A stretch of DNA of 64,000 nucleotides from the NCBI RefSeq assembly GCF_030247195.1, contig NC_080670.1, positions 160,776,080-160,840,079 of the forward strand, given 5' to 3'. This document shows positions 44,676-55,559 of this stretch, piece after piece (the stretch's first letter is position 1; every line of letters begins with the position of its first letter). Both the position numbers and the translations under genes were made by a program. The notes under the pieces were generated by a model. That model had not been told where the DNA came from. It made no database searches and was given only the letters and a program-made list of their open reading frames with translations. Origin of the DNA: Topomyia yanbarensis. Taxonomy: Eukaryota > Arthropoda > Insecta > Diptera > Culicidae.

Positions 44676-46668
44676 ATTCCACGCGAAATCTTAATTGAAA
44701 TTCCACGTGAAATTCCTCGTGAATTCTATGTTAAATTCAATGCGAAAATCCATGTGTACCGCGTGAAATTTTACGTGAAATTCTACCTGAAATTCTATTT
44801 CAAATTTGACGTGAAGTTCCACGTGGAATTTCTCGTGAAATTCCGTGTGAAATTCTACGTGACATCCACATGAAAATCCATGTGTACCACATGGAATTTC
44901 ACGTGAAATTTTACGTGAAATTTCACGTGAAATTGTATGTGAAATTCCATGCGAAATCATACGTGAAATTCTACGTGAAAATCCATGTATGCCACATTGA
45001 ATTTCACGTGAAATTCTAACTGAACTTTTATGTAAAATTTTACGTGAAATTCGATGTGAAATGCCATCTGAAATTATACGTGAAGTTCCACTTGAAAATC
45101 CATGTGAACCATGTGGAATTTCACGTGAAATTCTACCTTCTTCGTGAAAATTTACATGAAATTCCACGTAAAATTCTATGTGAAAATCCATGTGAAATTT
45201 CATGCGAAATTCTACGTGGAGTCGCACGTAAATTTCCACATGAAATTCAAAGTGAATTTCCACATGAAATTCAAAGTAAAATTCTATATGAAATTCCACT
45301 TAAATTTCAAGTGAAATTCCAAGTGAATTTCGATGTGAAATTCCACGAAAATCCTAACAGAAATTTCACGTGAAATTCCTCGTGAAATTTCATGTGAAAT
45401 TTTACGTGAAATTCAACATAAAAATCCATGTGCACCACGTGAAATTTCACGTGAAATTCTACCTGAAATTATACGTGAAATTTTATGTGAATTACACGTG
45501 AAATTCTATGTGAAATTCCATTCGAAATTATGCGTGACATTCCACGTGAAAGTCCATGTGTACCATGTGGAATTTCACGTGAAATTCTACGTCCTGAGTG
45601 AAAATTTACGTGAATTTCTACGTAAAATTCTATGTGAAATTCCATGTGAAATTCCATGCGAAATTCTACGTGGCATCGCACGTAAATTTACACTTGAAAT
45701 TCAAAGTGAAATTCTGTATGAAATTCCACTTAAATTTCAAGTGAAATTCCAAGTGAATTTCGATGCGAAATTCCACAAAAATCCTAAATGAAATTCCACG
45801 TGAAATTCCTCGTGAAATTTCATGTGAAATTTAACGTAAAAATCCATGTGCACCACGTGAAATTTCACGTGAAATTCTACCTGAAATTCTACGTGAAATT
45901 TTACGTGAGTTACACGTATAATTCTATGTGAAATTCCATTCAAAATTATGCGTGAAAATCCTTGTGTACCATGTAGAATTTCACGTGAAATTCTAATTTC
46001 TACGTGAAAATTTACGTGAATTTCCACGTAAAATTCTATGTGAAATTCCATGCGAAATTCTTCGTGGAATCGCACGTAAATTTCCACATGAAATTCAAAG
46101 TGAAATTCTATATGAAATTCCACTTAAATTTCAAGTGAAATTCCAAGTGAATTTCGATGTGAAATTCCACTAAAATACTAATTGAAATTCCACGTGAAAT
46201 TCCTCGTGAAATTTAATGTGCAATTTTATGTGAAATTCAACGTAAAAATCCATGTGCACCACGTGAAACTTCACGTGAAATTCTACCTGAAATTCTACGT
46301 GAAATTTTACCTGAATTACACGTGAAATTCTATGTGAAATTCCATTCGAAATTATGCGTGACATTCCACGTGAAAATCCATGTGTACCATGTGGAATTTC
46401 ACGTGAAATTCTACCTTCTACGTGAAAATTTACGTGAATTTCCACGTAAAATTCTATGTGAAATTCCATGTGAAATTCCACGTGGAATCGTACGTAAATT
46501 TCCACATGAAATTCAAAGTGAAATTCTATATGAAATTCCACTTAAATTTCAAGTCAAATTCCAAGTGAATTTCAATGTTAAATTCCACGAAAATCCTAAT
46601 TGAAATTCCACGTGAAATTGTACGTGAAAATCCATGAACAACACGTGAAATTTTACGTGAAATACAAC
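44676..46668. repeat. 12-bp palindromic minisatellite with about 410-bp higher-order repeat
   Basis: The basic unit is CACGTGAAATTC or a close variant. Neighbouring units in opposite phase form palindromes such as GAATTTCACGTGAAATTC, so CACGTG sites recur throughout. The translated form is a four-residue repeat (VKFH, VEFH). AATCCATGTGCACCACG markers lie near 45420, 45839 and 46246, and AATCCATGTGTACCATG markers near 45551, 45955 and 46374. They give a higher-order period of about 404-419 bp in the right half. In the left half markers are about 107-122 bp apart. The array lies inside a LINE reading frame. Long open frames on both strands are by-products of the unit. Confidence 0.95.
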
Positions 46669-47045
46669 GCTGCCTTTCCTCTGTGACACCCTGAACGAAT
46701 TTCCGCTTTCGACGATGGAATTCTCACTTGCTCTGTTGTCATGCAACAATTACGCTCCGCCGGAATCAAATTAAACTTGTTAAAGAACGTGCCTGATTCT
46801 GCGAAGAGGCACTTGCTAATTTTATTCAACAAGTTCCTTGAGGGTAATATCCCATCAAACAACGAAAGCTGAACAAGCCTTTGATCAGAGCGAATAAGCT
46901 GAACAAGAACTGTTTAAGCCATTATCCAGCAAAATTGTTTGTTGGGATTGGTCCTTATGATTGTCGGCATGGACAGATCATCAAAATTCTAAAACCGGCC
47001 TCCGATCACAACTCGCATCGGCAGTATCATATCAAAGTGTATTTT
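46666..47045 (+). pseudogene. LOA/Lian-like LINE RT start, right of array
   Basis: Plus-strand sequence resumes the Lian-type polyprotein: EFSLALLSCNNYAPPESN near 46722-46775, then LKNVPDSAKRHLL and LFNKFLEGNIP to about 46855, and ILKPASDHNSHRQYHIKV near 46985-47040, which corresponds to a KPGKPASDHNSYRPI-type RT motif. Between 46860 and 46980 there is extra sequence not expected in the family. The fragment ends near 47045, before the RT catalytic core. Confidence 0.75.
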
Positions 47046-47556
47046 TGGTTTCAAGATAGCTGTAAAATTGTGCATCTTAGTTTGATAAATTATATTAAAT
47101 TGTAAATTTCTTTTCTTACTTGGAGATTATAAAAGTCTGAATTGACAATTCCGTACACTGAGTTCTGCAAAGTAATAAATAATGACTAATAAATTCTTCA
47201 GAATAGAAAATGTACAAATACTAATAATAGTTATATTTAGTGGCAGTGCTACGGGGACTGAATGGATTTTTTGCTTCTAATCTGATCAATATGAGGAGGT
47301 TACAGTACAGATTTTTTTTTGGCAACACCGTCTAGTGCTAAAGTCTCGGTTTTTATCACGCGTCAATTTTGCCTATTTTATCTGAATTTTGCTTAAGATA
47401 ATCAAATATTACCGTTAATGCGAAAGAATTATTGCCTGCCGATTGAAGACGAGTGCTATTCTCCCGATTACGTCTCGTTTCGGAGCTCAATTTTGTGATT
47501 TTGTTTCGCACCAAATCAAAAGAAGCCACCATTGTTTCTGCTTTCCTTCGTAACCC
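47046..47556 (+). other. 5' flank and probable 5' UTR of the CR1/Jockey-group LINE
   Basis: No reading frame is present. The last 100-200 bases before the ORF1 start, richer in C and T, are probably the element's own 5' untranslated region, but the 5' boundary of the LINE could not be fixed. No target duplication was identified. Confidence 0.4.
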
Positions 47557-49476
47557 TTGTTTTGTTCTGTCATCATGACGAAAAACAACAAGTGCGATGC
47601 TGACTCTTGTTCGGGTTCTGCTGGCTCACGTAGTCAAAAGATTAGTTGCGAATTTTGTGCTAATTGGTTTCACCACAAGTGCGTAAATCTCAATAACATT
47701 GTGATCAAATCTCTCCGCGAGTGCCCCGGTATCTGCTGGCTTTGTCCCAAATGCCGCATATTGGATAAACGTTCGCAGCCACCTACTGAAACATTAAACC
47801 TGATCTTACAACACACTTCGTCAACGCTTACTCTTGTCGGCGGTGTGATGGATACTCTGCAAAACTTGTGCAAGATGTACCCGCATAACTCTTCGCATCC
47901 AAGTTGCTCGCAGCCCCAGCCAAGCACCCGTGTAATCAACGAAAGCGGAGGACCCTTCAAGGACCGTCTCGACGAGTTTCAGCTCAACTTGAGCAATATG
48001 TTCGACTCGATCTTCGCCGAAAACAATAATAAGCGGCCTCGCACCAGCAGCACTTCCAGACCTTCTCTGCCTCCACCTGATAAGATTGCGAAAGCTGACG
48101 TTCCAGTAACCAGTGCAGTTCTTACAAATACTATAGTTCCCGTACTTCCAGGTGTTACTAGTAGCTGCCATCCGATTACAACATCTGACCTACCCGCCAC
48201 CAACGAGTCAACAAATTTTGCTGCTAGCGTATTCGATAAAACTGTTGCCCGCGACGGAGTCATGCTCGTCGATAATTTGCATTCTGCTGTCCCTGCTGCT
48301 ATCGACAACACAACTTTCAATCAAAGCGCTGCCACCACTGCCTCGTCTGCCCGAGGTTTTACCACCACCGCTACCACGCCGCACACACAACCAACTTCAA
48401 ATGTTTACATTGCTTCCAATTCTGAGCACACCTGTTTTGCCAATGCCGCCTATACGCCTGCTACCGCCACTATTCCCGCTACTACTCCCACTGCTGCTGC
48501 CGCCGTTGGTAACTTTCCTGCCAAATTGTCATCTATGACTCCTGCTATTGCTGCCAACAATTTCTACGATTCTAATATCGCACAACTAGCCGACCAATCG
48601 AATCACATCGTCTCTTCAAATCAGTCAGTATCTACCAGCTACTACGAGCCTCGTGTATTTAACAACCTGCATCAACATCAACCACCTGCTGCACTATCTA
48701 CTACGTTCAGCTCACATAGAACCCAGCCACATACCATCGATAGTGTAATTGTATGTCCTAGGATTATGCATCAGTCTCAAAATGTTATGAGTTGTCCTCA
48801 AGTAGCAAACATACATACCCCTCTGGTTCCCCACAAAGCTCCCATCACTGTTGCTAACAGTAACAACGCCAGGATCACCGTACTTTCAGATACCGTTGTT
48901 CACCCTCCCAATATATTTACGACCAGTTGCATACTACCCGCTCACCCCGTAGCAAGGCATACTCTTGCTGTAGCACACCCCGTTCCTAATGAAAAATGGT
49001 TCTATGTTACTAAATTTCTACCCCACGAATCTGAATCCAATATCATCCGCTATGTGGCTGATCGAGCCAACTGTAATCCCAATCTAATTCGATGCCATAA
49101 ACTAGCCCGCCAAGACATAGAGAGACGACCTCTCTCATTCCTGTCTTTTAAATTGAACGTCTCAGAGAGCTTAGTAGCAAAAATAATTTCAGCAGGTTTC
49201 TTGCCCGAGGGAGTTTCTATCACTCCTTTTTTAGACCGGAAGTCGAATTCATTCAAAAGAGTTACGGGCACGCCGGACATTTCATCAACAGCCCCACCAA
49301 ACATTTCCCAACGTGCCCGGCGTTGGAATCCCCCGCTCCCCCTCACCCAGATGTATTCACAACCAGCGCCTGTAGTACGAACACCAACTCAACAACCACC
49401 ACCTCAGTTTCATCGACTTGCGCTAACACCATCTCAGGCTCAGCTACGTCAAACCAACAGATCAACACTAGTTTAA
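47557..49476 (+). CDS. LINE ORF1 protein with PHD-type zinc finger, 639 residues, intact
   Basis: This is an uninterrupted ORF1 of a CR1/Jockey-group LINE, whose product is expected to bind the element RNA or other nucleic acid. Residues 13-66 hold a PHD-type finger: Cys13, Cys18, Cys31, Cys34, a histidine at 39 or 40, Cys42, Cys63 and Cys66. Residues about 70-465 are low-complexity, rich in Ser, Thr, Ala and Pro. Residues about 470-575 (starting NEKWFYVTKFLPHESESN) resemble the RRM-like C-terminal domain of such ORF1 proteins, and a basic Pro/Gln-rich tail follows. A second ATG at codon 7 (MTKNNK) is an alternative start. It overlaps the beginning of ORF2. Intactness suggests a relatively young copy. 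Confidence 0.88.
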   Translation: MFCSVIMTKNNKCDADSCSGSAGSRSQKISCEFCANWFHHKCVNLNNIVIKSLRECPGICWLCPKCRILDKRSQPPTETLNLILQHTSSTLTLVGGVMDTLQNLCKMYPHNSSHPSCSQPQPSTRVINESGGPFKDRLDEFQLNLSNMFDSIFAENNNKRPRTSSTSRPSLPPPDKIAKADVPVTSAVLTNTIVPVLPGVTSSCHPITTSDLPATNESTNFAASVFDKTVARDGVMLVDNLHSAVPAAIDNTTFNQSAATTASSARGFTTTATTPHTQPTSNVYIASNSEHTCFANAAYTPATATIPATTPTAAAAVGNFPAKLSSMTPAIAANNFYDSNIAQLADQSNHIVSSNQSVSTSYYEPRVFNNLHQHQPPAALSTTFSSHRTQPHTIDSVIVCPRIMHQSQNVMSCPQVANIHTPLVPHKAPITVANSNNARITVLSDTVVHPPNIFTTSCILPAHPVARHTLAVAHPVPNEKWFYVTKFLPHESESNIIRYVADRANCNPNLIRCHKLARQDIERRPLSFLSFKLNVSESLVAKIISAGFLPEGVSITPFLDRKSNSFKRVTGTPDISSTAPPNISQRARRWNPPLPLTQMYSQPAPVVRTPTQQPPPQFHRLALTPSQAQLRQTNRSTLV

Positions 49477-52176
49477 GCCACGAGTTATTGGTTTTCTACC
49501 AAAACGTCGGTGGCGTCAATACCCGCATTACTGATTACGCCCTTGCCTGCTCCGCAGCGACCTACGACATATACATTTTTACGGAAAGCTGGCTCAACAG
49601 TAACACACTTTCAAAACAATTATTTCCAGAATCGTACTCCGTTTTCCGCCAGGATCGTTCGGTTTCTAACAGTAATAAACGATCTGGAAGAGGTGTTCTC
49701 TTGGCTGCTCGCTCGAAATTTAAGCTCATTTTACATATCTGTTATCTATATTCCTCCTGATCGTGTGAATGATATTTCTCACATTGACCAACATTTGAAT
49801 TCGCTGACATGGATCACTGCCCAGATGACCTTGAATGACAGAATATTAATTATAGGAGACTTCAACTTTAGCGGCATTAATTGGGTTCGCAATAATACAT
49901 CATTTCTGTACCCAGACTCATCACACTCATCAACTAACACGTGTATCACTCAGCTACTCGACGGTTACAGCACCGCGGGGCTAGTTCAACTTTGTGACGT
50001 CACTAATGACAACAGCCGTATTTTGGATCTTTGCTTTGGAAGCCAGGAGCTCTCCGATCACTTTGCCGTTTGTCGTGCTCCAGCTCCTCTCGTTAAACTA
50101 TGCCAACACCACCCTGCTCTTCATTGTTTTCTCCGAAAATGTGTACCTTGTACATTCGAAGATACCACTGAGAAACTGACATATGTCTATCGCAAGACAG
50201 ATTTTCCAGGAATGCACCTTTTCTTGTCTCGTATCAATTGGAATGAAATCTTGCCACAATCTGATGCAAACGCAGCGGCTGAAATTGTTTCGAACGTACT
50301 GATTTATGCTATCGACCAGTTTACTCCTAAAAAACTCAATCATGGCTGTGAATATCCTCCATGGTCGAATCGTACACTAAAAAAGTTTAAATCGGCCAAA
50401 AGGTCAGCTCTAAAAAAGTTTTCGAAATACCGAACCGATATGCTAAAGAATCATTATATCTTCTTAAATCATTGTTACAAGAGACTTAATAAGTCTCTCT
50501 TCAATTCCTACCTTCATCGTATTCAGAGCCACCTTCGTAACAATCCAAAAAAGTTTTGGAATTACGTTAATGAACAGAGGTGTGAATCAGGTTTACCCAC
50601 TTCTATGTCGCTGGGTGATTTAGAAGCGACTTCATTGCCGGACATCTGTGAGTTATTTCGCCAACAATTCAGCAGTGTTTTTACTAATGATACTCTTAAT
50701 AATCAACAAGTCTCCGCAGCAGCCGACAACATTCCCCGTAGGACTAGTATTGGACCTCATTTCACGATATCTTCCGATATTGTACAAAAAGCTTGCGCAA
50801 AACTCAAGTGTTCTAACACTCCTGGACCTGACGGAATCCCATCATCTATCATTAAAAAAATGCTCGTCGTCGCTTTGCCTACCTCTGTCTGTCGTTTTCA
50901 ATATGTCGTTAAGTTCCGGAGTGTTTCCTACCATCTGGAAATCATCTTACGTTTTTCCGGTTTATAAAAAAGGATGCAAAAGCGAAGTTCCCAATTACCG
51001 AGTAATCGCATCTTTATGTGCACTATCGAAATTATTGGAGCTCATCGTTCTTGAGTTTTTGACACATTGTTGTTCTAGCTACATCTCAGAAACTCAACAC
51101 GGTTTCATTCCCAGGAGATCTACTTGCACTAATTTAGTAGCCTACACCTCATTTATCGCTCGCTCGCTACAGGATCGATTTCAGGTTGATGCAATATACA
51201 CCGATCTGTCGGCCGCCTTCGATAAAATCAACCATCAAATTACGATTGCGAAACTGGAACGTCTCGGTTTCTGCGGCAGTTTTTTGGAATGGCTTCGATC
51301 TTACTTGACAGGCCGTAAAATGTCTGTTAAAATCGGGAATCATTTATCCTCATCTTTCGACGTAACGTCTGGCGTACCTCAAGGCAGCCATATCGGTCCA
51401 TATATTTTCCTTCTATACATAAACGATCTGGATTCATTGATTAAGTGCTTCAAGGTGTCTTATGCCGATGATTATAAGTTATTCCATATAGTTAAAAGTT
51501 ACTCTGATGCTTTGTTTTTGCAATCTCAGTTAGACATTTTCGCTAATTGGTGCATGACTAACAGGATGGTTTTGAATGCCTCGAAGTGTTCGGTGATTAC
51601 GTTTGCACGAAAACGCTCCATCGTAACATTCGACTACACTATCTTGCAAAACAAGCATTTACTAAGCATTTCACTAACGTACAGTGCTTAAAAACGTTGT
51701 ACTGCTCGCTCGTTCGTTCCACATTGGAATACGCCGCCGTTGTTTGGGCTCCTTTCTACAAGAACAGCATTCAACGCATCGAGAGTATTCAGCGTAAATT
51801 TGTGCGTTTTGCGCTGCGCCACCTGCCTTGGAGCGATCCCTACAATCTGCCCAGATACGAAGATCGTTGCAACCTCATTGGTCTTGAAACACTGTCTTTG
51901 CGCCGCAATGTGGCCAAAGCGTCCTTTGTCTCTGATCTGTTATTGTCTCGCATTGACAGCCCTGATTTACTCCGTCTTCTCAACATTGATATTCGCCTCC
52001 GAAACCTTCGTTCCTACTCTTTTGTCCGTCTTCCAGTGTCTCGTACTAATTATGGTAAAAATGAACCCGTCAGTAGCATGTGTAGAGTGTTCAATCAATG
52101 TTACAATGTCTTTGACTTCAATTTGTCTCGCACTTCTTTAAAAAAATTGTTTTCGCGCACCCTTTCACAAACCTGA
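49323..52176 (+). pseudogene. LINE ORF2 (endonuclease-reverse transcriptase) with two frameshifts and a gap
   Basis: The apurinic-type endonuclease starts near 49480 (ELLVFYQNVGGVNTRI, then FTESWLN). A frameshift near 49715-49735 moves to the frame with GDFNFSGINW (about 49858) and QHHPAL. The RT lead-in TPGPDGIPSSIIKKM ends near 50865, where a second shift occurs. RT continues with PVYKKGCKSEVPNYR (about 50955), DLSAAFDKINHQ (motif A, about 51203), SGVPQGSHIGPYIFLLYIND and VSYADDYKLF (motif C, about 51460). Near 51650 a short part of the thumb is lost, and the C-terminal region (TLEYAAVVWAPFYKNSIQRI) continues to the stop at 52176. All catalytic motifs survive, but the product cannot be made from one frame. 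It follows ORF1 with overlap. Confidence 0.85.
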
Positions 52177-52383
52177 TAGTGTTAGCCAATTTTTTATGTT
52201 AATGTTAATACTTTACCTATGTAAGATAGAGTTTAAGAAGTGTTTATTTTAAGCAGTGTTTAGTGTTAGTCATTGTATCATTTGGTTTGTTTGTTAACTG
52301 TTGATACCTAAAAGATAGAGGTTTTGTGCCTACGGGAGAAGGAGCTTTTGAAAATCCACTCCCGCGGGTTTTTCCCTCTCAAT

Positions 52384-52421
52384 AATAAATAATAATAATA
52401 AATAAATAATAATAATAAATT
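52384..52421. repeat. (AAT)n tract at the LINE 3' end
   Basis: Imperfect AAT/AAATAAT units follow the ORF2 stop by about 210 bp and probably represent the 3' terminal tail of the LINE rather than a poly(A) tail. Confidence 0.85.
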
Positions 52422-52439
52422 TTGATTATATTAATTACT

Positions 52440-54723
52440 AAATATTGCCTATACTACAGATCAAATTACTATATTTATTACTGGGACATAAACCAATTTT
52501 CCTTTTCCTATATTTATTGATCACTGTTTATAATTCTTGTATGCAAAAGTGCATTTTCCATACATAAAGATAAACTCTCTTATTTGTCCACCAACTTCTT
52601 CGGTACAGCAAAGTTTCTGGAAACCACAAGGTTCCTGGCAGCCGGGAAATCGTTAAAATACTAAACAACGATAAATGCAGCATATCCGTACCAGATTGGC
52701 AACAGCTCCAACAAAGCCACTCTCAGCCCATCGGATGTATCCCCGTCAGAATGGAAAGAATGCGCCCTCATGATCCAAATAAATCCTCGTTACCAGCTCC
52801 TCGCTTCTCCTCGCCCCGGTTCCGACCGTATGTAGCTTGAACTCTAACTTTGCCCCGGCTGGATACCCCTTGGATATGAATATGAATAATGTTCATGAAA
52901 TCAAATTCGTATATCGTTTCAGCCTTTCACATTTTATTTGCCTTCCCGTGCAGGATCTATCAGAAGGCCCCCAAGAGTTGTCCCTTGCTCTGTTCGCAAC
53001 TTGTACAATTGCGCTGCTGGTGCTGCTGCTGCCGTGCCCTTGTGTACCGACTGCCGAGAAATTGTCATGAATGTTTTTTGCATTATTACAGACATATGAG
53101 AATTTCCATACAAATTGTATGCGACATGAAAAGCTCCCAAACTACAGGGCTAGTGTTTTTCCTTTTTACTGTTCGAATCGTACACCGTACTAACACTAGA
53201 GGGGGAGGTGTAGCAGAGTTTTCATCGAAATGAATATTAAACGTGAACGATGCTTTGTCCTGATTCTGTCTGTGCTGCTGCACTCGGCAATCGGCATTCT
53301 TTCGTATCGGTGACACATTTCCTTCGATACCAAGGCGTGCGTGTGTATGCCCAATATTGGTTCCCATTCGGAGCCTTGCCTTCGCCCGCTAGCCAACAAG
53401 CTGCAATTGAGGAAAAACCTTTCACGTCAAAATTTCAGCCCGAAGTGATGGAAATAATGGAGAGCCAACAGACAGGGGGCTCTATGAATATGGAAAGCTT
53501 CGGCACTGTCTGACTAACAAACAGGTTCTGTTTGTTCAATTGAAATAGATAGAGACAGTATCTTTCGACAGCTCCGGTCTGTTCGATTGGTATTCTCCCC
53601 GAACTCTGAGGGCTGCTTCTGATGGTCGGCCCTTTTGTCAATCAACGTTCCTTTGAATAGACGAACAGTTAATCTGTGTCTTTTTCGTTGCAGCCGAGAA
53701 TGCATGGGGTGTTGGTTTTGTGAATTGTTCTTGATACTATCAATAATCAATTTTTTTTGTAGGATGCGTCAATCGTTTGAATAATTTCGTCATAGCTGAT
53801 AATGCCAATCGATGCACTTGAAACGATGGCATGTTTCAGTTGCAAATACAAATTGTGTTGGATCAAGTGTCGCAAAGTTATATTACCCAACTTGAACTTA
53901 AATGGATTGTACTCAATTTGTGAGCTAATTCTTTTTATCCTGCCGTGTAATCCTTTCAAAGTAGATAGCAGGCGCTGTGAAATCTCAATTCAGATGCACA
54001 TTCCACGAGCAGAAAATTACATTCTATATCTTCAACGCTTTTCGTCGACGACAGCGGGGTGGAGCGAAACTTGAGCTTGTCCGGAGCACAATAATTCCGT
54101 TTAGGGCTCCTATAGGCACCCCGTGCACATTTTTTGCACAATCCAGTGAAGATAATAGGTTGAATATTGAAATTGTGTGCCATCTTCCATCGGAGAGCAC
54201 CCTAACTAGATGGGGGTTCTGAAATGAAAGGAAACTTTGTACCACCCTACTTATAACGATAGACAGCAGTCAAATCAAATTCAATTTCAATTGAAAAGCA
54301 AGCAACTTCAAACCAGCAGCTTTCTGCGTTAGTGCTACTGGTGAAGATTTGCTCATTGATGCTCGATAGGAGCCCGGGACCTCCTCCACCTTCCATTTCA
54401 CCACCGCTCCAGGGACAAAGATTTAATCCTGAAACATTGGGAACAAATTCCTTTCTTGCAACATTTTCCTTTCGAATCTTCCGAGCGAGCAAAGCTTCTG
54501 CCGGCAGAGAGCGCCGATCGGATGTCACTTTTAATCAATCGCAATCACCGCCGGAGGTGGTGCTGATCCATTCATTCGGCTTGGGGAAGGTTAGATGTTA
54601 GCCAAGTAGCACACAAATGAAACTATATTGCAGTCCGGTGGAATGTTTGTTTCCATGGGATCCGAATCCAGGTGGAAGCTCGGAAAATGTAGAGATGATG
54701 TTTGATGCCCTCTGAGGCGGTAT
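52440..54723. other. No confidently recognised gene; possible coding remnant on minus strand
   Basis: Most of this interval shows nothing that can be named. On the minus strand, 54245-53747 can be read as consecutive protein-like pieces in shifting frames: NPHLVRVLSDGRWHTISIFN near 54220-54160, then VEDIECNFLLVECASELRF near 54030-53970, then GNITLRHLIQHNLYLQLKHA near 53880-53820. These look less random than neighbouring frames, but I do not recognise the family. A mobile-element protein remnant is possible. Confidence 0.3.
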
Positions 54724-54947
54724 TAGGCAATCCATTAGACGTTTGTTTGACAATTCAGCGGTGGGTTCTGTCAACAAGTATACTCCTGCGCACAGAAAAA
54801 CTCGTCCGACAAACAACTTTGTTAGTCCGATTCGTTTGATGTTGGATCGAATCAACGATATTGTCGGACGTCGCACCCCTCGGAGTAACGTCAGAATAAG
54901 TAAAGAAGAAATAATCAGCTGATCAGAAACGTCTCATGGATTGCCTA
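54724..54947. mobile_element. 220-bp MITE, copy 2
   Basis: The body is 54726-54945, flanked by TA (54724-54725, 54946-54947). It is identical to the copy at 15610-15829 except for one base (GATGTTGGATCG here, GATGTTAGATCG there). Flanking sequences of the two copies are unrelated, so they are separate insertions rather than a segmental duplication. Confidence 0.95.
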
Positions 54948-55559
54948 ATTGTCGTATCGTGATGCGGTACCGATAGCATACCGATGGCACGGACGAATAT
55001 GGCGTTGGTAGCTATGGATACCGATTTTGGTAGTAAACAACAGCTGGTGGGGATTCAGATGCCAGAAGGATTAAAAAACCAGATGTTTGATTAGTTACGT
55101 GTTTTCACAGAGAGCAGTTGTCTAAAAAGATGGACAGCTAGCAACACTGCCATGAAAACCAAACCAAATCTCTATCGAATGATTAAATACTGAATTTGAT
55201 TACGAAGTGTCGATTTCCGTAATCCTACGGCATCTAATGATTCCGCAAGATCAAAAATGTCGTTTGGAATGCTACAATATAATGCATAGCTCCGAAAATA
55301 TTTGTTTTTTGGGGCATTGTCGCTATAACGCCACTTTTAAGTAGTGCGCTGTCAAATACCATAGGTTGGTATAGGGTTGCCAGAGCGCTGGTTTACTTTC
55401 TCTCGCAAAACAAAATCCTATGCTCATTCTCATTCTATATTTCCACATTTAAGCTTTTTCTGACCACGATCCGATCCGCAATTGCGTTTGCAAGAAGCGT
55501 TAAACTATAGAGATCACCGCTTACGACATCGGTAGCCACAGCGAGTACCAGTAGCGGCT
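54948..55559. other. No recognisable gene
   Basis: No protein motif or repeat structure was recognised between the 220-bp MITE and the start of R1 copy D. The exact 5' end of copy D is uncertain and may lie within this interval. Confidence 0.5.

Noticed and set aside
44691..46541. Long frames of 97-202 residues on both strands with VEFH/VKFH repeats
   Set aside because: They arise from the 12-bp unit, which lacks stop codons in several frames; no domain or start context supports a protein.
47670..48538. Additional frames (96-128 codons) overlapping LINE ORF1 on both strands
   Set aside because: Shadows of the compositionally biased Ser/Thr/Ala/Pro-rich ORF1.
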